6,031 nucleotides of DNA from an uncultured Verrucomicrobiota bacterium (GTDB lineage Bacteria; Verrucomicrobiota; Kiritimatiellia; RFP12; UBA3636). The stretch lies in NCBI GenBank assembly GCA_946534745.1, contig CAMNDA010000113.1:1-6031 (forward strand), read 5' to 3'. Positions 5,984 through 6,031 of this stretch are shown piece by piece. The position numbers and the translations under genes were made by a program. How positions within the stretch are numbered: position 1 is the stretch's first letter; each line of letters begins with the position of its first letter. A model generated the notes under the pieces. The model was not told the DNA's origin, searched no databases, and saw nothing but the letters and a program-made list of their open reading frames with translations.

Positions 5984-5993
5984 CGGCCTTGCA

Positions 5994-6021
5994 CGACGTG
6001 GCGGGATGACCCGCCACGTCG
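5994..6021 (+). terminator. Perfect 12-bp hairpin after the operon, probable terminator
   Basis: CGACGTGGCGGG (5994-6005) and CCCGCCACGTCG (6010-6021) are exact inverted repeats with an ATGA tetraloop, starting 10 bp after the TAG stop of the prepilin gene. CGGCC (5984-5988) and GGCCG (6027-6031) could extend the structure outward. No T-run is seen up to the window end, so classical intrinsic termination is not proven; an mRNA 3'-end stabiliser or a repeat element is the alternative. Confidence 0.55.
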
Positions 6022-6031
6022 GCGGCGGCCG

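Overview
The window is GC-rich, with no ribosomal or housekeeping gene to fix taxonomy. The DUF1559-like H-X9-DG prepilin, the secreted protein ending in an FFRLEL-type tail, and the DUF3857/transglutaminase lipoprotein together suggest the PVC superphylum (Kiritimatiellota, Lentisphaerota or Planctomycetota). This is an inference from protein style, not a phylogenetic result.

Left half (1-3132, minus strand): one very long reading frame, 1044 codons and still open at the window edge. It encodes a probable lipoprotein with a DUF3857-like domain and a transglutaminase-like domain with a visible Cys-His-Asp triad. Between these two normally adjacent domains lies a segment of about 490 residues whose codon usage clearly differs from both flanks, so the gene looks mosaic.

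Centre (3133-3462): a 330-bp divergent control region. Two promoter-like elements stand almost back to back. The leftward one would give an essentially leaderless mRNA. The rightward one is followed by a clear cobalamin (B12) riboswitch, then a G/C-rich hairpin and a ribosome-binding site framed by a small stem.

Right half (3463-5983, plus strand): two overlapping genes that should both be under B12 control. The first is a secreted two-domain surface protein. The second is a type II/IV prepilin-like protein (DUF1559 style) whose start overlaps the end of the first by 8 bp, so the two are probably translationally coupled. A perfect 12-bp hairpin lies just after the second stop codon. The best candidate for something undescribed is this cassette: a B12 riboswitch controlling a secreted surface protein plus a pseudopilin. 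It suggests a cobalamin capture or uptake surface structure without a BtuB-type receptor in the window.

A secondary theme is intergenic-type repeat DNA translated in frame: a 9-bp tandem repeat in the lipoprotein linker, a double-hairpin element forming the long leader of the prepilin, and a possible degenerate copy inside the mosaic segment. No tRNA, rRNA, CRISPR array or transposase gene was seen.
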